Shown one piece after another: positions 39,317 through 48,440 of a stretch of 64,000 nt of DNA. This stretch comes from an uncultured bacterium. Lineage in GTDB: Bacteria; Desulfobacterota; Binatia; UBA1149; CAITLU01. Each line of letters opens with the position of its first letter. Position 1 is the stretch's first letter. The stretch spans positions 1-64,000 of the forward strand of contig CAITLU010000017.1 in assembly GCA_903893315.1 (NCBI GenBank). The letters are read 5' to 3'. The position numbers and the translations under genes were made by a program. A model generated the notes under the pieces. The model was not told the origin of the DNA. It saw nothing but the letters and a program-made list of their open reading frames with translations, and did no database searches.

Positions 39317-39501
39317 CCGCGCTGGCGCTGCTTGCGCATCCACTCGACGCTGCCGCGGGTGCGCGTTCGTGCGAGCGACGCCGTCAGCAGGTACGCTGCC
39401 GCGCGCTTCAGGTGCCGACGAACGCGCTTGCATCGCGGCAACCTATCATGTGCGTGTCGGTGGTTACCACGCGCACTGTCCGGGCCTTCGAGGATCATTC
39501 A

Positions 39502-40308
39502 CTACTGCGCGAGTTGGGTCATTGCGGCCGACGGCAGCTGGACTCCGTGTTCGAGCCACGCCGGTGATCGCCACGGCGGCGCGGCTTCGAAGTCGTAGCT
39601 TCCCAGCAACACTACCGGGGTTCCCTGCGTTTCGACGATCCAGGCACGCTCACCGAGGGTCCACTCATCGCCCCAGACGTAGAGCCACCGGGCATCGCGT
39701 TCGAGCATGCGCAGGCACGCGTGGCTGGCCGGCAGTCCGGGTAGCTCGTAGGCGTGGAAAGCGCGTCCGGCGCGGCTGTCGAAGTTGAAGTACCAGCGCA
39801 TGAACCAGTCGGGATTCAAGGTGCTCGCGCGTCCCGGCGATCGCCAGTTGAGATGGAAAAGGCCGGGCGGAGTGGGATCGGCTTTGCTGCCGCTGCTGAT
39901 CGGTCCCCAACGCAGCAGGTCGCCGTGTTGGTAGGTACCGAACACCTGCGACGGCAGGTCTACGACGATCACCTTGTCTTGCGATTCGAGCGGCCGGTGG
40001 TGGCGAGGGAGGGGGCTGTAGTCGAGTTCGTCGAGGTCCCAGCGATTCGGAACGACGAGTCGCGCAAGCCGAGCGAGTCGCGTGCGGTCGGCGCGGTTGA
40101 GTTTTTCGAGGATGCCGAGTTGTTCAGAGCTGAGCCGCGCGAGCAGTGCCGCCGGTTTCGGCTCCAGTTCGAAAGACAGGCTCTGAGCCTGCGCGCGTTG
40201 CGCCGAAATAAGTATGACGACGAGTCCGAACACGACGGTGAGCGCGGCTCTCGTCGTAGCGGGGCCGTAATAGCGCGGTCGGAAGAAGGGCAGCGTGCGT
40301 GTCGTCAT
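39502..40308 (-). CDS. L,D-transpeptidase (YkuD fold), exported
   Basis: A 268-residue exported protein with an N-terminal signal/anchor (LTVVFGLVVILISAQRAQA). VIVVDLPSQVFGTYQHGDL begins the YkuD domain, and FHAYELPGLPASHACLRM is the catalytic HxxxxxxxxxSHxCxR motif with Cys198. Such enzymes make 3-3 peptidoglycan cross-links or anchor lipoproteins in the periplasm. In place of the usual SHGC the motif is SHAC. I chose the ATG at 40308; a GTG at 40323 is also possible. A helix-loop segment of about 60 residues precedes the catalytic domain. Confidence 0.85.
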   Translation of the reverse strand: MTTRTLPFFRPRYYGPATTRAALTVVFGLVVILISAQRAQAQSLSFELEPKPAALLARLSSEQLGILEKLNRADRTRLARLARLVVPNRWDLDELDYSPLPRHHRPLESQDKVIVVDLPSQVFGTYQHGDLLRWGPISSGSKADPTPPGLFHLNWRSPGRASTLNPDWFMRWYFNFDSRAGRAFHAYELPGLPASHACLRMLERDARWLYVWGDEWTLGERAWIVETQGTPVVLLGSYDFEAAPPWRSPAWLEHGVQLPSAAMTQLAQ

Positions 40309-40471
40309 TGCAGTCGTCGCCACGGCGGCGCGGTAACTGCTCGGTGCTGGTCGCGCAGCGCGACGCCGATGAACGTTGCGTGATTACGCCGCGACATCCG
40401 AGACGACCGGCCCGCCTGCGGGGCTGCCGGCCGTCTTGGAGTCACTTAGGTCGCGGTGTATTCGGCGTACT

Positions 40472-41908
40472 TCAGGCGGCCTTGGGGCAGCCCATCACTG
40501 CTTTGACTTCGAGGAATTCCTCGAAGCCGAACTCACCCCACTCACGTCCGTTGCCGGACTGTTTGTAGCCGCCGAACGGCGCGGTGAAGTCGGGGCCGGC
40601 ACCGTTGATGTGAACGTTGCCGGTGCGAAGACGTGACGCGACGCGGATGGCGTGTTCGGGATCGCCCGACTGGACGTAGCCCGACAGGCCGTAGACCGTG
40701 TCGTTGGCCATGCGGATTGCGTCTTCCTCGGTCTTGTAGGGAAGGATAGCGAGTACTGGTCCGAAGACCTCTTCGCGTGCGATCGTCATGTCGTTGCTGA
40801 CGCCCGCGAATACGGTCGGTTTCACGAAGTAGCCGCGCGTGACGCCTTCGGGAAGGCCGAGGCCGCCGGTCACCAGCTGTGCGCCTTCGGCGATGCCCTT
40901 CTCGATCAGGCCCTGGATCTTGTTCCACTGCTGCTTGCTGACCACCGGCCCTATCGTGCCCGGTTCGGCAGTGGCAGGGTCGGCCACGTGTACGGATTCG
41001 GCTGCGGCCTTGGCGATCACGATCGCTTCGGCGTGCTTGGATTCGGGCACGAACATGCGCGTGGGTGCGTTGCACGACTGGCCGCTGTTGGTGAAACAAC
41101 CGCGCACGCCGCCGGTAACCGCCGCTTCCAGATCCGCGTCGTCGAGCACGATGTTGGCGGACTTACCGCCGAGTTCCTGCGACACGCGCTTGACTGTTTC
41201 GGCCGCGTTCTTGGCCACCAGGATACCGGCGCGGGTCGAGCCCGTGAACGACATCATGTCGATGCCGGGGTGGGAAGACAGCGCAGTGCCGACGGTGGGT
41301 CCGTCACCGTTGACGAGGTTGAATACGCCGGCAGGAACGCCGGCTTCGTGCAGGATGTTGGCGACGACGATCGCATTGAGAGGCGCGATCTCGCTCGGCT
41401 TGAGCACCATCGTGCAACCGGCAGCCAGGGCCGGCGCCACCTTGCACATGATCTGGTTGACCGGCCAGTTCCACGGCGTGATCAGACCGCAGACTCCGAC
41501 CGGTTCGCGCACGATCCGGGTCTTGCCTTTCTGCTCGCTGAACTCGTAGTTCCTGAGAAGCTCGAGCGTGGAACCGAGGTGGGCCATTCCCGATGGGGCC
41601 TGGGCCGCCTGGGCCAGCCACATCGGCGCGCCCATCTCCGAGGATATGGTCTGCGCGAGTTCGTCGAGGTGAGCCGCGTAGGCTCCGAGGATGCGTTCGA
41701 GAAGTTCCACGCGCTCTTGTCTGGTGGTCTGCGAGAACGTTTCGAAAGCGGCCCGGGCCGCCGCGACGGCTTTGTCTACGTCGGCTTTGGAGCCGAGGCT
41801 GATGCGGCCGATGACTTCCTCGGTGGCGGGGTTGAGGACCTCACAGGTGCTGGGGGTGGTCGGTGCTACCCACTTACCGTTGATGTAAAAATCGAGACAT
41901 TCCTTCAT
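40472..41908 (-). CDS. NAD(P)-dependent aldehyde dehydrogenase
   Basis: A 478-residue enzyme of the ALDH superfamily that oxidises an aldehyde to the acid. The active-site Cys279 lies in CFTNSGQSCNAPTRM and the general base Glu245 in SQELGGKSANIVL. VCGLITPWNWPVNQIMCKVAPA, KPSEIAPLNAI and FTGSTRAGILV are the cofactor-fold landmarks. The length is standard. The start at 41908 (MKECLDFYINGKWV) fits the family; the frame stays open upstream without homology. A GGGGAG site lies about 11-12 nt before it. It is monocistronic, divergent from the FadL porin. Confidence 0.93.
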   Translation of the reverse strand: MKECLDFYINGKWVAPTTPSTCEVLNPATEEVIGRISLGSKADVDKAVAAARAAFETFSQTTRQERVELLERILGAYAAHLDELAQTISSEMGAPMWLAQAAQAPSGMAHLGSTLELLRNYEFSEQKGKTRIVREPVGVCGLITPWNWPVNQIMCKVAPALAAGCTMVLKPSEIAPLNAIVVANILHEAGVPAGVFNLVNGDGPTVGTALSSHPGIDMMSFTGSTRAGILVAKNAAETVKRVSQELGGKSANIVLDDADLEAAVTGGVRGCFTNSGQSCNAPTRMFVPESKHAEAIVIAKAAAESVHVADPATAEPGTIGPVVSKQQWNKIQGLIEKGIAEGAQLVTGGLGLPEGVTRGYFVKPTVFAGVSNDMTIAREEVFGPVLAILPYKTEEDAIRMANDTVYGLSGYVQSGDPEHAIRVASRLRTGNVHINGAGPDFTAPFGGYKQSGNGREWGEFGFEEFLEVKAVMGCPKAA

Positions 41909-42360
41909 GGTCTGGTTTGCTCCCCTGTTGTTGGATCTGCTGTGAGCCGCCCTTTTCAAGGTCGGCTTACGGCGATTGGCGGCCACAGTGTCAGAGGCAC
42001 TCGGAGGGGTCCAGACGCTGAGGCGCTGCGTGCTCGCGCTGTGTCTTGATCGGGACAAGGCAGCGGGTCTTTCCCAGTCGCGCACATCGGCGCGGCGCTT
42101 TGCCCAAATGCGGGAAGGCGCGGCGGCGGTGGCCGGCCGGCGCCTCTGCGGGCGCGGCAAGTGCTGGGCCGGCCGCACGCGGCGCTCGGACCTGCGTGAC
42201 ATTCGTGCGAGTTTCCCGCGACTGGGGTTGAAGCACTCGCAAGCACGGGAGGTCGCGCTTTCATGTCAGGGGTTGGCAAGCAGGCGCGCTGGGCCGGCGA
42301 GAGCTTCAGGGGCCGGCTGCGGGCACATCGATTGCACGAAACGAGCGGGGAGAAACCGGC
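41909..42360. other. Divergent intergenic region ALDH / fadL-like
   Basis: 452 bp without a defensible gene. An inverted repeat, GTGAGCCG (41942-41949) with CGGCTTAC (41963-41970, one G-U mismatch), lies 34-62 bp upstream of the aldehyde dehydrogenase start and could be an operator. The rest is GC-rich and featureless to me. Confidence 0.4.
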
Positions 42361-43620
42361 ATGATGGTACTGAATAATGGCAGGGACGCGCGCCGCGGGC
42401 GGCGCGCTCTGGTGTGGTTCGCGTCGGGCGCGTTGCTGGCTTCGGCGTTGGCGGGTTCGGCCGGGGTTGCAAGCGCCTCGGGACTTCTGACGCCCGCGGT
42501 CGGCGCCGCCGATATCGCACTGAGCGGCTCCAACATCGCCGAGCCGCGGTCAGCCAGCAGCGCCCAGTTCATCAATCCCGCCGGCCTCGCCGCGTTCACG
42601 GAGACCGAGGTGCTGGTGGGTCCGGGCCTTGCCTTCGCGGGTGGCGAGGTCAGGGCCGACCAACCGGCCGGCTACGACAAGACCAATGACATGGTCATCG
42701 TGCTGCCGGACTTCGGCGTGGTGTATCCGACCGGCCGTTGGACCTTCGGCTGGAGCATGCACGGCAGTTCGGGATCGCGCTACGACTACGGCGCCGAACC
42801 GAGCCTCGGGATCACGGACGGCTTCTTCTCCGAGAACTCGATCTTTGCGGTGCCGCTCGGCGCCGCCTATCGCGTCAGTGACCAGTTGTGGGTGGGCGCC
42901 GAGATAATCCCGCTCTATTCGATGACCCACCTTCGCTACACGAACCCCTCGGTTCCCGAGATCGGTTCGGAGCCGGTGCCGTTTCGTTTCAAGGTGTCGG
43001 GACCCGGATTGCAGGCTCTGCTGGGCGTAACCTGGAAACCCGACGACCGCTGGTCATTCGGACTCAGCTACCGGCCGCCGGGGCGCATCTGGACCGATGG
43101 AGACATGGCTCTTCCTTCGGGAGCCAAGCAGGACGTCGCACTCGAAATCGAAGCGCCCAGCGTGGCGGCTTTGGGAATCAGCCGCAGGGTGGGCGAGCGC
43201 CTGACGCTGTCGTATGGTTTTCGGTGGACCGATTCGAGCGCCTTCAGCAGTGCGCACTTCGACTTCAAGCAGACGCCATCCGCCAACGGTCCGTACATCT
43301 ACGACGCACAGGATGAACTGCGCAACGCGATCGGAGCCGAGTTCACGCTGACGGATAGCTGGACTCTGCGCGGCGGCGTCGGTCGGGGCACGGCCATCGT
43401 CGGCAACAAGGGTGTGAATCCTGCTTCGTACGACGTCGAAGATTTCAGCTTCGCCGGCGGGGCCGGCTACACTCGCGGCCGCTGGACGGTCGATGGTGCG
43501 TTCGTGTTCATGCTCGGCGCGGAGCGCAACGTTCCGGCCGCAGACGCACTCGTCTTCCCCGGCAGCTACAGAGCCCAGCCGGCGTTTCTTCTCGCGATGA
43601 CGGTCACGCGCAAGTTCTGA
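42361..43620 (+). CDS. FadL/OmpP1/TodX-family outer-membrane transporter
   Basis: A 419-residue beta-barrel for long-chain fatty acids or hydrophobic compounds. The signal peptide ends near ASA (residue 39). The mature N-terminus GLLTPAVGAADIALSGSNIAEPRSASSAQFINPAGLAAF holds the family pattern of a small-residue plug followed by NPAGL. Repeated amphipathic strands and a C-terminal Phe (VTRKF) complete the barrel. A GGGGAGA site precedes the ATG. Fatty acids imported here could feed the fatty acyl-AMP ligase and acyl-CoA dehydrogenase in the same window, which is only an inference. Confidence 0.9.
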   Translation: MMVLNNGRDARRGRRALVWFASGALLASALAGSAGVASASGLLTPAVGAADIALSGSNIAEPRSASSAQFINPAGLAAFTETEVLVGPGLAFAGGEVRADQPAGYDKTNDMVIVLPDFGVVYPTGRWTFGWSMHGSSGSRYDYGAEPSLGITDGFFSENSIFAVPLGAAYRVSDQLWVGAEIIPLYSMTHLRYTNPSVPEIGSEPVPFRFKVSGPGLQALLGVTWKPDDRWSFGLSYRPPGRIWTDGDMALPSGAKQDVALEIEAPSVAALGISRRVGERLTLSYGFRWTDSSAFSSAHFDFKQTPSANGPYIYDAQDELRNAIGAEFTLTDSWTLRGGVGRGTAIVGNKGVNPASYDVEDFSFAGGAGYTRGRWTVDGAFVFMLGAERNVPAADALVFPGSYRAQPAFLLAMTVTRKF

Positions 43621-43631
43621 GGGGTCGTGGC

Positions 43632-43671
43632 GATCGGCCCCGGTGCGGCGTGTGCCGGACCGGGGCCGATC
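43632..43671. terminator. Large bidirectional hairpin terminator
   Basis: GATCGGCCCCGGT (43632-43644) and ACCGGGGCCGATC (43659-43671) form a perfect 13-bp stem, and within the loop CGGC-GTGT-GCCG continues it after one G-G mismatch. It lies between the convergent fadL-like and helicase genes. There is no long T-run, but the stability is very high. Confidence 0.75.
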
Positions 43672-43693
43672 AATCGGTGACGTCGAGTGCTGA

Positions 43694-44830
43694 CTACGCG
43701 GCGTTTTCTTCGGCCACCGTCAGACGGCGTCCGGTGAGTTTTTCGATGCCGCGCAGGTAATTGCGCTCGCTCGGATCGCAGAACGACAACGCCACTCCGC
43801 TGGCGCCGGCTCTGGCCGTACGGCCGATGCGGTGCACGTAGCTCTCGGCTTCGTTGGGCAGTTCGTAGTTGATCACGTGCGTGACACCGCTGATGTCGAT
43901 GCCGCGGGCCGCCACGTCGGTGGCGACCAGTACGCGTGCACGTCCGCTGCGAAACCCTTCGAGGGCGCGCTGGCGGGCGTTCTGCGACTTGTTGCCGTGG
44001 ATGGCTTCGGCGATGACGCCTGCGCGATCCAGTTGCTCGGCCACCCGGTTGGCGCCGTGCTTGGTGCGCGTGAACACGATCACGCGCGACAGCGCGGGGT
44101 TGCCGAGAAGCCTGGTGAGCAGCGCGCGTTTCTTGGTCGAGTCGACGAAGTGCACGCGTTGTTCGACGCGCTGTACGGTGGGCTCCTTGGGCGAGACGTC
44201 TACACGTACCGGACTGATCAGCATCTCGCCCGCCAGCCGCGCGATGTCTGCCGGCATGGTGGCGGAGAACAGCAGTGACTGACGTTTCTTGGGAAGAGCA
44301 GCGACGATCTTGCGAAGGTCGCGTGCGAAACCCATGTCGAGCATGCGGTCGGCTTCGTCGAGCACCAGGTATTCCACGCAGTCCAGGCGCACATAACGCT
44401 GATTCTGGAGGTCGAGGAGACGGCCCGGAGTGGCGACCGCGATATCGATTCCGCGCGTCAGCGCCGCTACCTGCGAGAACTGGCTGACGCCGCCGAAGAT
44501 CACCGCGTGGCGGATGTTCAGATTGCGTCCGTAAACGGCGATGGACTCGCCGATCTGCACCGCCAGTTCGCGGGTCGGAGCCAGGATCAGGGCTCGCGGC
44601 GAGTACTGCCGGGCGCGTTGGTCGCTTGCGGCCAGTCGCTGGAGGATCGGGACCACGAAGGCCGCGGTCTTACCGGTGCCGGTCTGGGCGATGCCGAGAA
44701 GGTCCTTACCTTCGAGCAGGGTGGGGATGGTCCGCGCCTGGATGGGCGTGGGGGTCGTGTATTGCTTGGCCGCGAGGGCTCGGCACAGGGGCTCGGAAAC
44801 TCCGAGCTCGGAAAACGGGGAAACGGTCAT
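43694..44830 (-). CDS. rhlE: DEAD-box RNA helicase (RhlE-like, minimal)
   Basis: A 378-residue ATP-dependent RNA helicase. The Q motif [26 protein letters not shown], motif [12 protein letters not shown], motif [11 protein letters not shown], motif III SATMP and the helicase-C motifs [28 protein letters not shown] and [10 protein letters not shown] are all present. The basic C-terminal tail of longer RhlE proteins is missing, so it is close to the bare core. Likely roles are ribosome assembly and RNA turnover at low temperature. A hairpin lies in its 5' leader. Confidence 0.92.
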   Translation of the reverse strand: MTVSPFSELGVSEPLCRALAAKQYTTPTPIQARTIPTLLEGKDLLGIAQTGTGKTAAFVVPILQRLAASDQRARQYSPRALILAPTRELAVQIGESIAVYGRNLNIRHAVIFGGVSQFSQVAALTRGIDIAVATPGRLLDLQNQRYVRLDCVEYLVLDEADRMLDMGFARDLRKIVAALPKKRQSLLFSATMPADIARLAGEMLISPVRVDVSPKEPTVQRVEQRVHFVDSTKKRALLTRLLGNPALSRVIVFTRTKHGANRVAEQLDRAGVIAEAIHGNKSQNARQRALEGFRSGRARVLVATDVAARGIDISGVTHVINYELPNEAESYVHRIGRTARAGASGVALSFCDPSERNYLRGIEKLTGRRLTVAEENAA

Positions 44831-45179
44831 GAACGGTCCTTTGGCGTAGCGTCCGTGCGATCCTGTACGGACGCACGAGCTCGCTGATGTAGGTCAATCG
44901 CCAGGCGCAACTGGGAGGGACGGTGAATGGAAGCTGTCTCGAGATTAGCCGCACTCGATAGATACGAGGCGCTTCGCGCGATCGCGAGATACTGTGGTGC
45001 ACGCACCCTACACGATCGACCGTGTGACGCAAACGCGCAGGCCGACTCTTGTGCCGACGTTGCCGTGGCGAAGTCCGCGCGCCGCGCGTCGGCGCAGCGT
45101 CGTTGACCGAATCCGCGCGTCGCCTATGATCCCGACCTCGGTAGGGGACCAAAACAGAAAGTGGAGGATAGCCGAACTC
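44831..45179. other. Divergent intergenic region helicase / antiporter
   Basis: 349 bp without a gene. It holds the hairpin at 44849-44874 in the helicase leader and, at the other end, a GGAGG site (45163-45167) 12 nt before the antiporter ATG. Nothing else stands out. Confidence 0.4.
44849..44874 (-). repeat. Hairpin in the 5' leader of the DEAD-box helicase gene
   Basis: On the minus strand GCGTCCGT and ACGGACGC form a perfect 8-bp stem with a 10-nt loop, ending 18 nt before the ATG and just upstream of the AAAGGA ribosome site. The position suits translational or cold-dependent control of the helicase, though this is unproven. Confidence 0.5.
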
Positions 45180-46541
45180 ATGCCAGTTCATTCCGTCGCT
45201 GCCGCGCCGCCCCTGTGGACGGTCTTTCCATTCGTTCTCTACCTGCTCATGATCGCCCTCGTCCCGCTGTTTCTCGGACATTTCTGGGAACATAACCGCA
45301 ACAAACTGCTGGTGGCGGCCGTGATCAGCGCTCCTGTGGTCGGGTACCTGCTGCTGAGCGACCCGCGTGGCGCGATGTTGCTGCACCACAGCGTGCGCGA
45401 GTACCTGGCGTTCCTGACGCTGCTCGGTTCGCTGTTCGTGATTTCGGGCGGTGTCTATCTGCGCGGCGAACTGGCCGGCACGCCGCTCGTCAACACCGCT
45501 TTCCTGGCCATCGGCGCGGTGCTCGCCAGCCTCGTCGGCACCACCGGAGCCTCGATGCTGCTGATCCGGCCATTGCTGCGCGCCAACCAGGCCCGCCAGC
45601 GCAAAGTGCACATGGTCGTGTTCTTCATCTTCATCGTTTCCAACGGTGCCGGCATGCTCACGCCTCTCGGCGACCCTCCGCTCTTTCTGGGTTTCCTGCG
45701 CGGCGTGGATTTCCTGTGGACCCTGAAGCTCTTCGCTCCCTGGGCGTTGGTCAACGGAGCCTTGCTGCTGATCTTCAACTTCCTGGACCAGGCCATTCTC
45801 GACAAGGAAGAACTCGAACGTCCGGGCTCGGAACTCAAGGAAGTGCAGCGGATCGACGAGCCGCTCTCGATCCAGGGCGGCATCAACTTCGTGTGGCTCG
45901 CGGGAGTGGTGCTGGTGATTTTTCTGACCGGCAGGTACGGCGCGAGCATCAGCCCTAGTGCAGACGTGCAGGCGTTGCTGGGGATCGCCGGGATGGCCGC
46001 ACTGGCGATGCTTTCGCTGGCAACCACGTCCAGCGCGGTGCGCAAGGCGAATCAGTTCAGCTGGGCGCCGATCATCGAAGTCGCGGTGATTTTCGTCGGA
46101 ATCTTCGTGACGATGGTGCCGGCGCTGGCCTACCTGGAGGCCAACGGGGCGTCTCTCGGCATCACCGAGCCGTGGCAGTTCTTCTGGGCTTCGGGGATCC
46201 TGTCGAGCTTTCTCGACAATGCGCCCACCTACCTGACGTTCACGAGCATGGCGGTGGGAGTGGTCAACGCCGCCGATCCGAGCGCGGCGCTGCAAGCCGA
46301 TCATCTGGGCCTGCTGGCGGCCCATCCGTTGGGCTCACTCTACCTGACCGCGATCTCATGCGGCGCGGTGTTCATGGGTGCGAACAGTTACATCGGCAAC
46401 GGCCCCAACTTCATGGTCAAGGCCATTGCCGAAGACAGCGGAATCAAGATGCCGAGTTTCTTCGGCTATATGGCCTGGTCCTGCGGCATCTTGATTCCGT
46501 TGTTCGTCATCGTGACGTTCCTGTTCTTCCGCGCTCAGTAG
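45180..46541 (+). CDS. Sodium:proton antiporter / CitMHS-type membrane transporter
   Basis: A 453-residue polytopic membrane protein with about 11-12 predicted helices (first: WTVFPFVLYLLMIALVPLFLG). The conserved GTTGASMLLIRPLLRAN, SNGAGMLTPLGDPPLFLGF and the C-terminal SSFLDNAPTYLTF and GANSYIGNGPNFMVKAIAE are hallmarks of the ion-transporter superfamily members annotated as sodium:proton antiporter or putative citrate transporter. It probably exchanges Na+ for H+ or moves a dicarboxylate. I chose the ATG at 45180, where the hydrophobic region begins. The stop overlaps the carboxylesterase gene tail-to-tail by 7 nt. Confidence 0.87.
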   Translation: MPVHSVAAAPPLWTVFPFVLYLLMIALVPLFLGHFWEHNRNKLLVAAVISAPVVGYLLLSDPRGAMLLHHSVREYLAFLTLLGSLFVISGGVYLRGELAGTPLVNTAFLAIGAVLASLVGTTGASMLLIRPLLRANQARQRKVHMVVFFIFIVSNGAGMLTPLGDPPLFLGFLRGVDFLWTLKLFAPWALVNGALLLIFNFLDQAILDKEELERPGSELKEVQRIDEPLSIQGGINFVWLAGVVLVIFLTGRYGASISPSADVQALLGIAGMAALAMLSLATTSSAVRKANQFSWAPIIEVAVIFVGIFVTMVPALAYLEANGASLGITEPWQFFWASGILSSFLDNAPTYLTFTSMAVGVVNAADPSAALQADHLGLLAAHPLGSLYLTAISCGAVFMGANSYIGNGPNFMVKAIAEDSGIKMPSFFGYMAWSCGILIPLFVIVTFLFFRAQ

Positions 46542-48157
46542 TTGCCCGACTCGTAGAGGCTCGTCCACAGATCGCACTGCGCGCGGCGGAAGTCCTTGAG
46601 CAGTGAAACATCGGCGTTGAGCCTCAGCATCTTGTAGCTCTTCGACTTGAAGGCCGGCCAGCCGGCGGCTTTGGCTGCCTTGGGTTTCCCCTTTTCGGCA
46701 AAGCTCGTCCAGTACGCGCGCATCTTGGTGCCGAGCCCCGCGTCGGTCGCGGTCGGCGGAGTGATCGTTCCAAACACGTAGGCGATCTCGAGGCCGTGGA
46801 ACGCTCCGAGGTCCAGCGCAGTGATGAATGCCAGCGGAGGTACGCGGGCGAAGTTGTAGACGTAGGTCTTGGTCTTGGCATCGGCGACGCGCTTGGCGAC
46901 GTCGTAGGTGGAGCACACCAGGCTGGAATCGCCCGAAACGCGGACGATCGCCTTCTGGTAGGAACCTCCGAAAGCCGACGCCGGGTAGAGAAGCTCGATG
47001 GCGGCGGCATCGCTGCCGTAGCGAGTGAACAATTCGGCCTGATAATCCTCTTCGGTGGTGATCGGTGTCGCGCCCATCGCGAACAGCGTTCCCTCATCCG
47101 AATTGGAGCCGAGGAGATAAGGAACCTTGGCGTAGTTTCCCGCATCGAAAAGAGCCCGCGGGGTCTCGGGCAGGAAGCCGCCGTCGACGCTGATGGCGAG
47201 GTCGGTACTGCTGCCTTCGGCCGCGGAGGCCACGGAGTCGAGCAACTCAGCGACGGGCACGTCGCGTAGACAAGCAAGTTCGTCGGCAGCCGAATCGCAA
47301 CCGACGGCGGTGGATATCGCCGCTGCGGCCGCGGACGCCTCGGACGCGCTGCGCACGCCGACGCTGCACCCGCCGCTCTCGCTGATGGCGCGGTGGAAGA
47401 GACCGCGGCTGAGCGGTGAGGCGACGTGCGCGCACACGTCGAAGGAACCTGCCGATTCACCGAAGATCGTCACGTTGCTGGGGTCGCCGCCGAACTGCGC
47501 GATGTTGTCTCGTACCCACTGCATCGCAGCGCGTTGATCGAGAAGCCCCTGGTTGCCGGCGTGAGGATAGGCGCCGTCTTCGGCGGCGAGATCCGAGTGA
47601 CCGAAGAAGCCGAACACGCCGAGCCGATAGTTGATGGTCACCACCACGACGTTGCGCTCGTCGGCCAGTATGCGACCGTCGTACAGGTGCACGCCGTCGT
47701 AGCCGGGGAACGGAACTCCGTCGCGCGTCGAGCCTGAGATGTTCGAACCGCCGTGAATCCAGATCATCACCGGCCGCGGTTTGGCCGGAGCCAGATCGCG
47801 GGTCCACACGTTCAGGTAAAGACAGTCTTCGCTCACGCTCGGCGTGCCGGTCAGCGCCGGCAGTTGCGCGCAGGGTGAGGAGTAAGTGGTCGCGTCCAGC
47901 GTGCCGGCCCAGGGTGTGACGGGCTGAGGCGGACGCCAGCGAAGCGCTCCGACCGGAGGCGCGGCAAAGGGGATACCGAGAAACGCGCTGGTGGTGCCGT
48001 CGAGTGCGCCCTGCACGTCGCCGTCGGCGATGTGAACCATGGGTTGCGCTTGTGCGATCGACGGAAGCACCGTAGTCGCGCACGCGGTGGCCACGAACAG
48101 GGCCGCGGCAAGGCGTGCGATCGTGTCGCGTCTGGTTGTTGTTACTCGGTTGGTCAT
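46535..48157 (-). CDS. Exported type B carboxylesterase/lipase
   Basis: A 540-residue alpha/beta hydrolase. A Sec signal (RLAAALFVATACATTVLPSIAQA) leads to the type B esterase core: EDCLYLNVWTRD, the oxyanion-hole region VMIWIHGGSNISGS and the nucleophile elbow TIFGESAGSFDV, with Ser near residue 233. The acid and His lie in GSNSDEGTLFAMG and near LGAFHGLEIAYVFG. It hydrolyses carboxylic esters outside the cytoplasm. I chose the ATG at 48157 because GGAGGG lies about 7 nt upstream; the GTG directly before it is too close. Confidence 0.9.
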   Translation of the reverse strand: MTNRVTTTRRDTIARLAAALFVATACATTVLPSIAQAQPMVHIADGDVQGALDGTTSAFLGIPFAAPPVGALRWRPPQPVTPWAGTLDATTYSSPCAQLPALTGTPSVSEDCLYLNVWTRDLAPAKPRPVMIWIHGGSNISGSTRDGVPFPGYDGVHLYDGRILADERNVVVVTINYRLGVFGFFGHSDLAAEDGAYPHAGNQGLLDQRAAMQWVRDNIAQFGGDPSNVTIFGESAGSFDVCAHVASPLSRGLFHRAISESGGCSVGVRSASEASAAAAAISTAVGCDSAADELACLRDVPVAELLDSVASAAEGSSTDLAISVDGGFLPETPRALFDAGNYAKVPYLLGSNSDEGTLFAMGATPITTEEDYQAELFTRYGSDAAAIELLYPASAFGGSYQKAIVRVSGDSSLVCSTYDVAKRVADAKTKTYVYNFARVPPLAFITALDLGAFHGLEIAYVFGTITPPTATDAGLGTKMRAYWTSFAEKGKPKAAKAAGWPAFKSKSYKMLRLNADVSLLKDFRRAQCDLWTSLYESGNY

Positions 48158-48343
48158 CACTTAACCCTCCAAACCTGTCTGTTCTCGGTATCGAGTTGAA
48201 AATCGGCAGCCGAGATGGCGCGGAAATCCGAGCCTCTGTGCCTGGTCACTGTCTCTCGTGAGGTCGAGCACTTATCGGCGCGAGCGCCGCACGCTGGTCG
48301 TATAGCGCTGCTGATGCAAGGAAGACGCTTGCGTTCGGAGTTC

Positions 48344-48388
48344 GCCGCGACCACGAGGGGGGGGGCGGGCATTGCCGCGACCACGAGG
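48344..48388. repeat. Direct repeat with G9 tract upstream of the Mg-ATPase
   Basis: GCCGCGACCACGAGG occurs twice (48344-48358 and 48374-48388). The first copy runs directly into a run of nine G (48357-48365). The unit lies in the divergent esterase/ATPase region, 53 bp before the ATPase ATG. It could be a slippage-prone spacer, or a chance duplication. Confidence 0.6.
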
Positions 48389-48440
48389 TGTGACGGCGGC
48401 CGGTTTGGCAGGAAAAACGGCAGCGGCAGGCGCGAGCACT

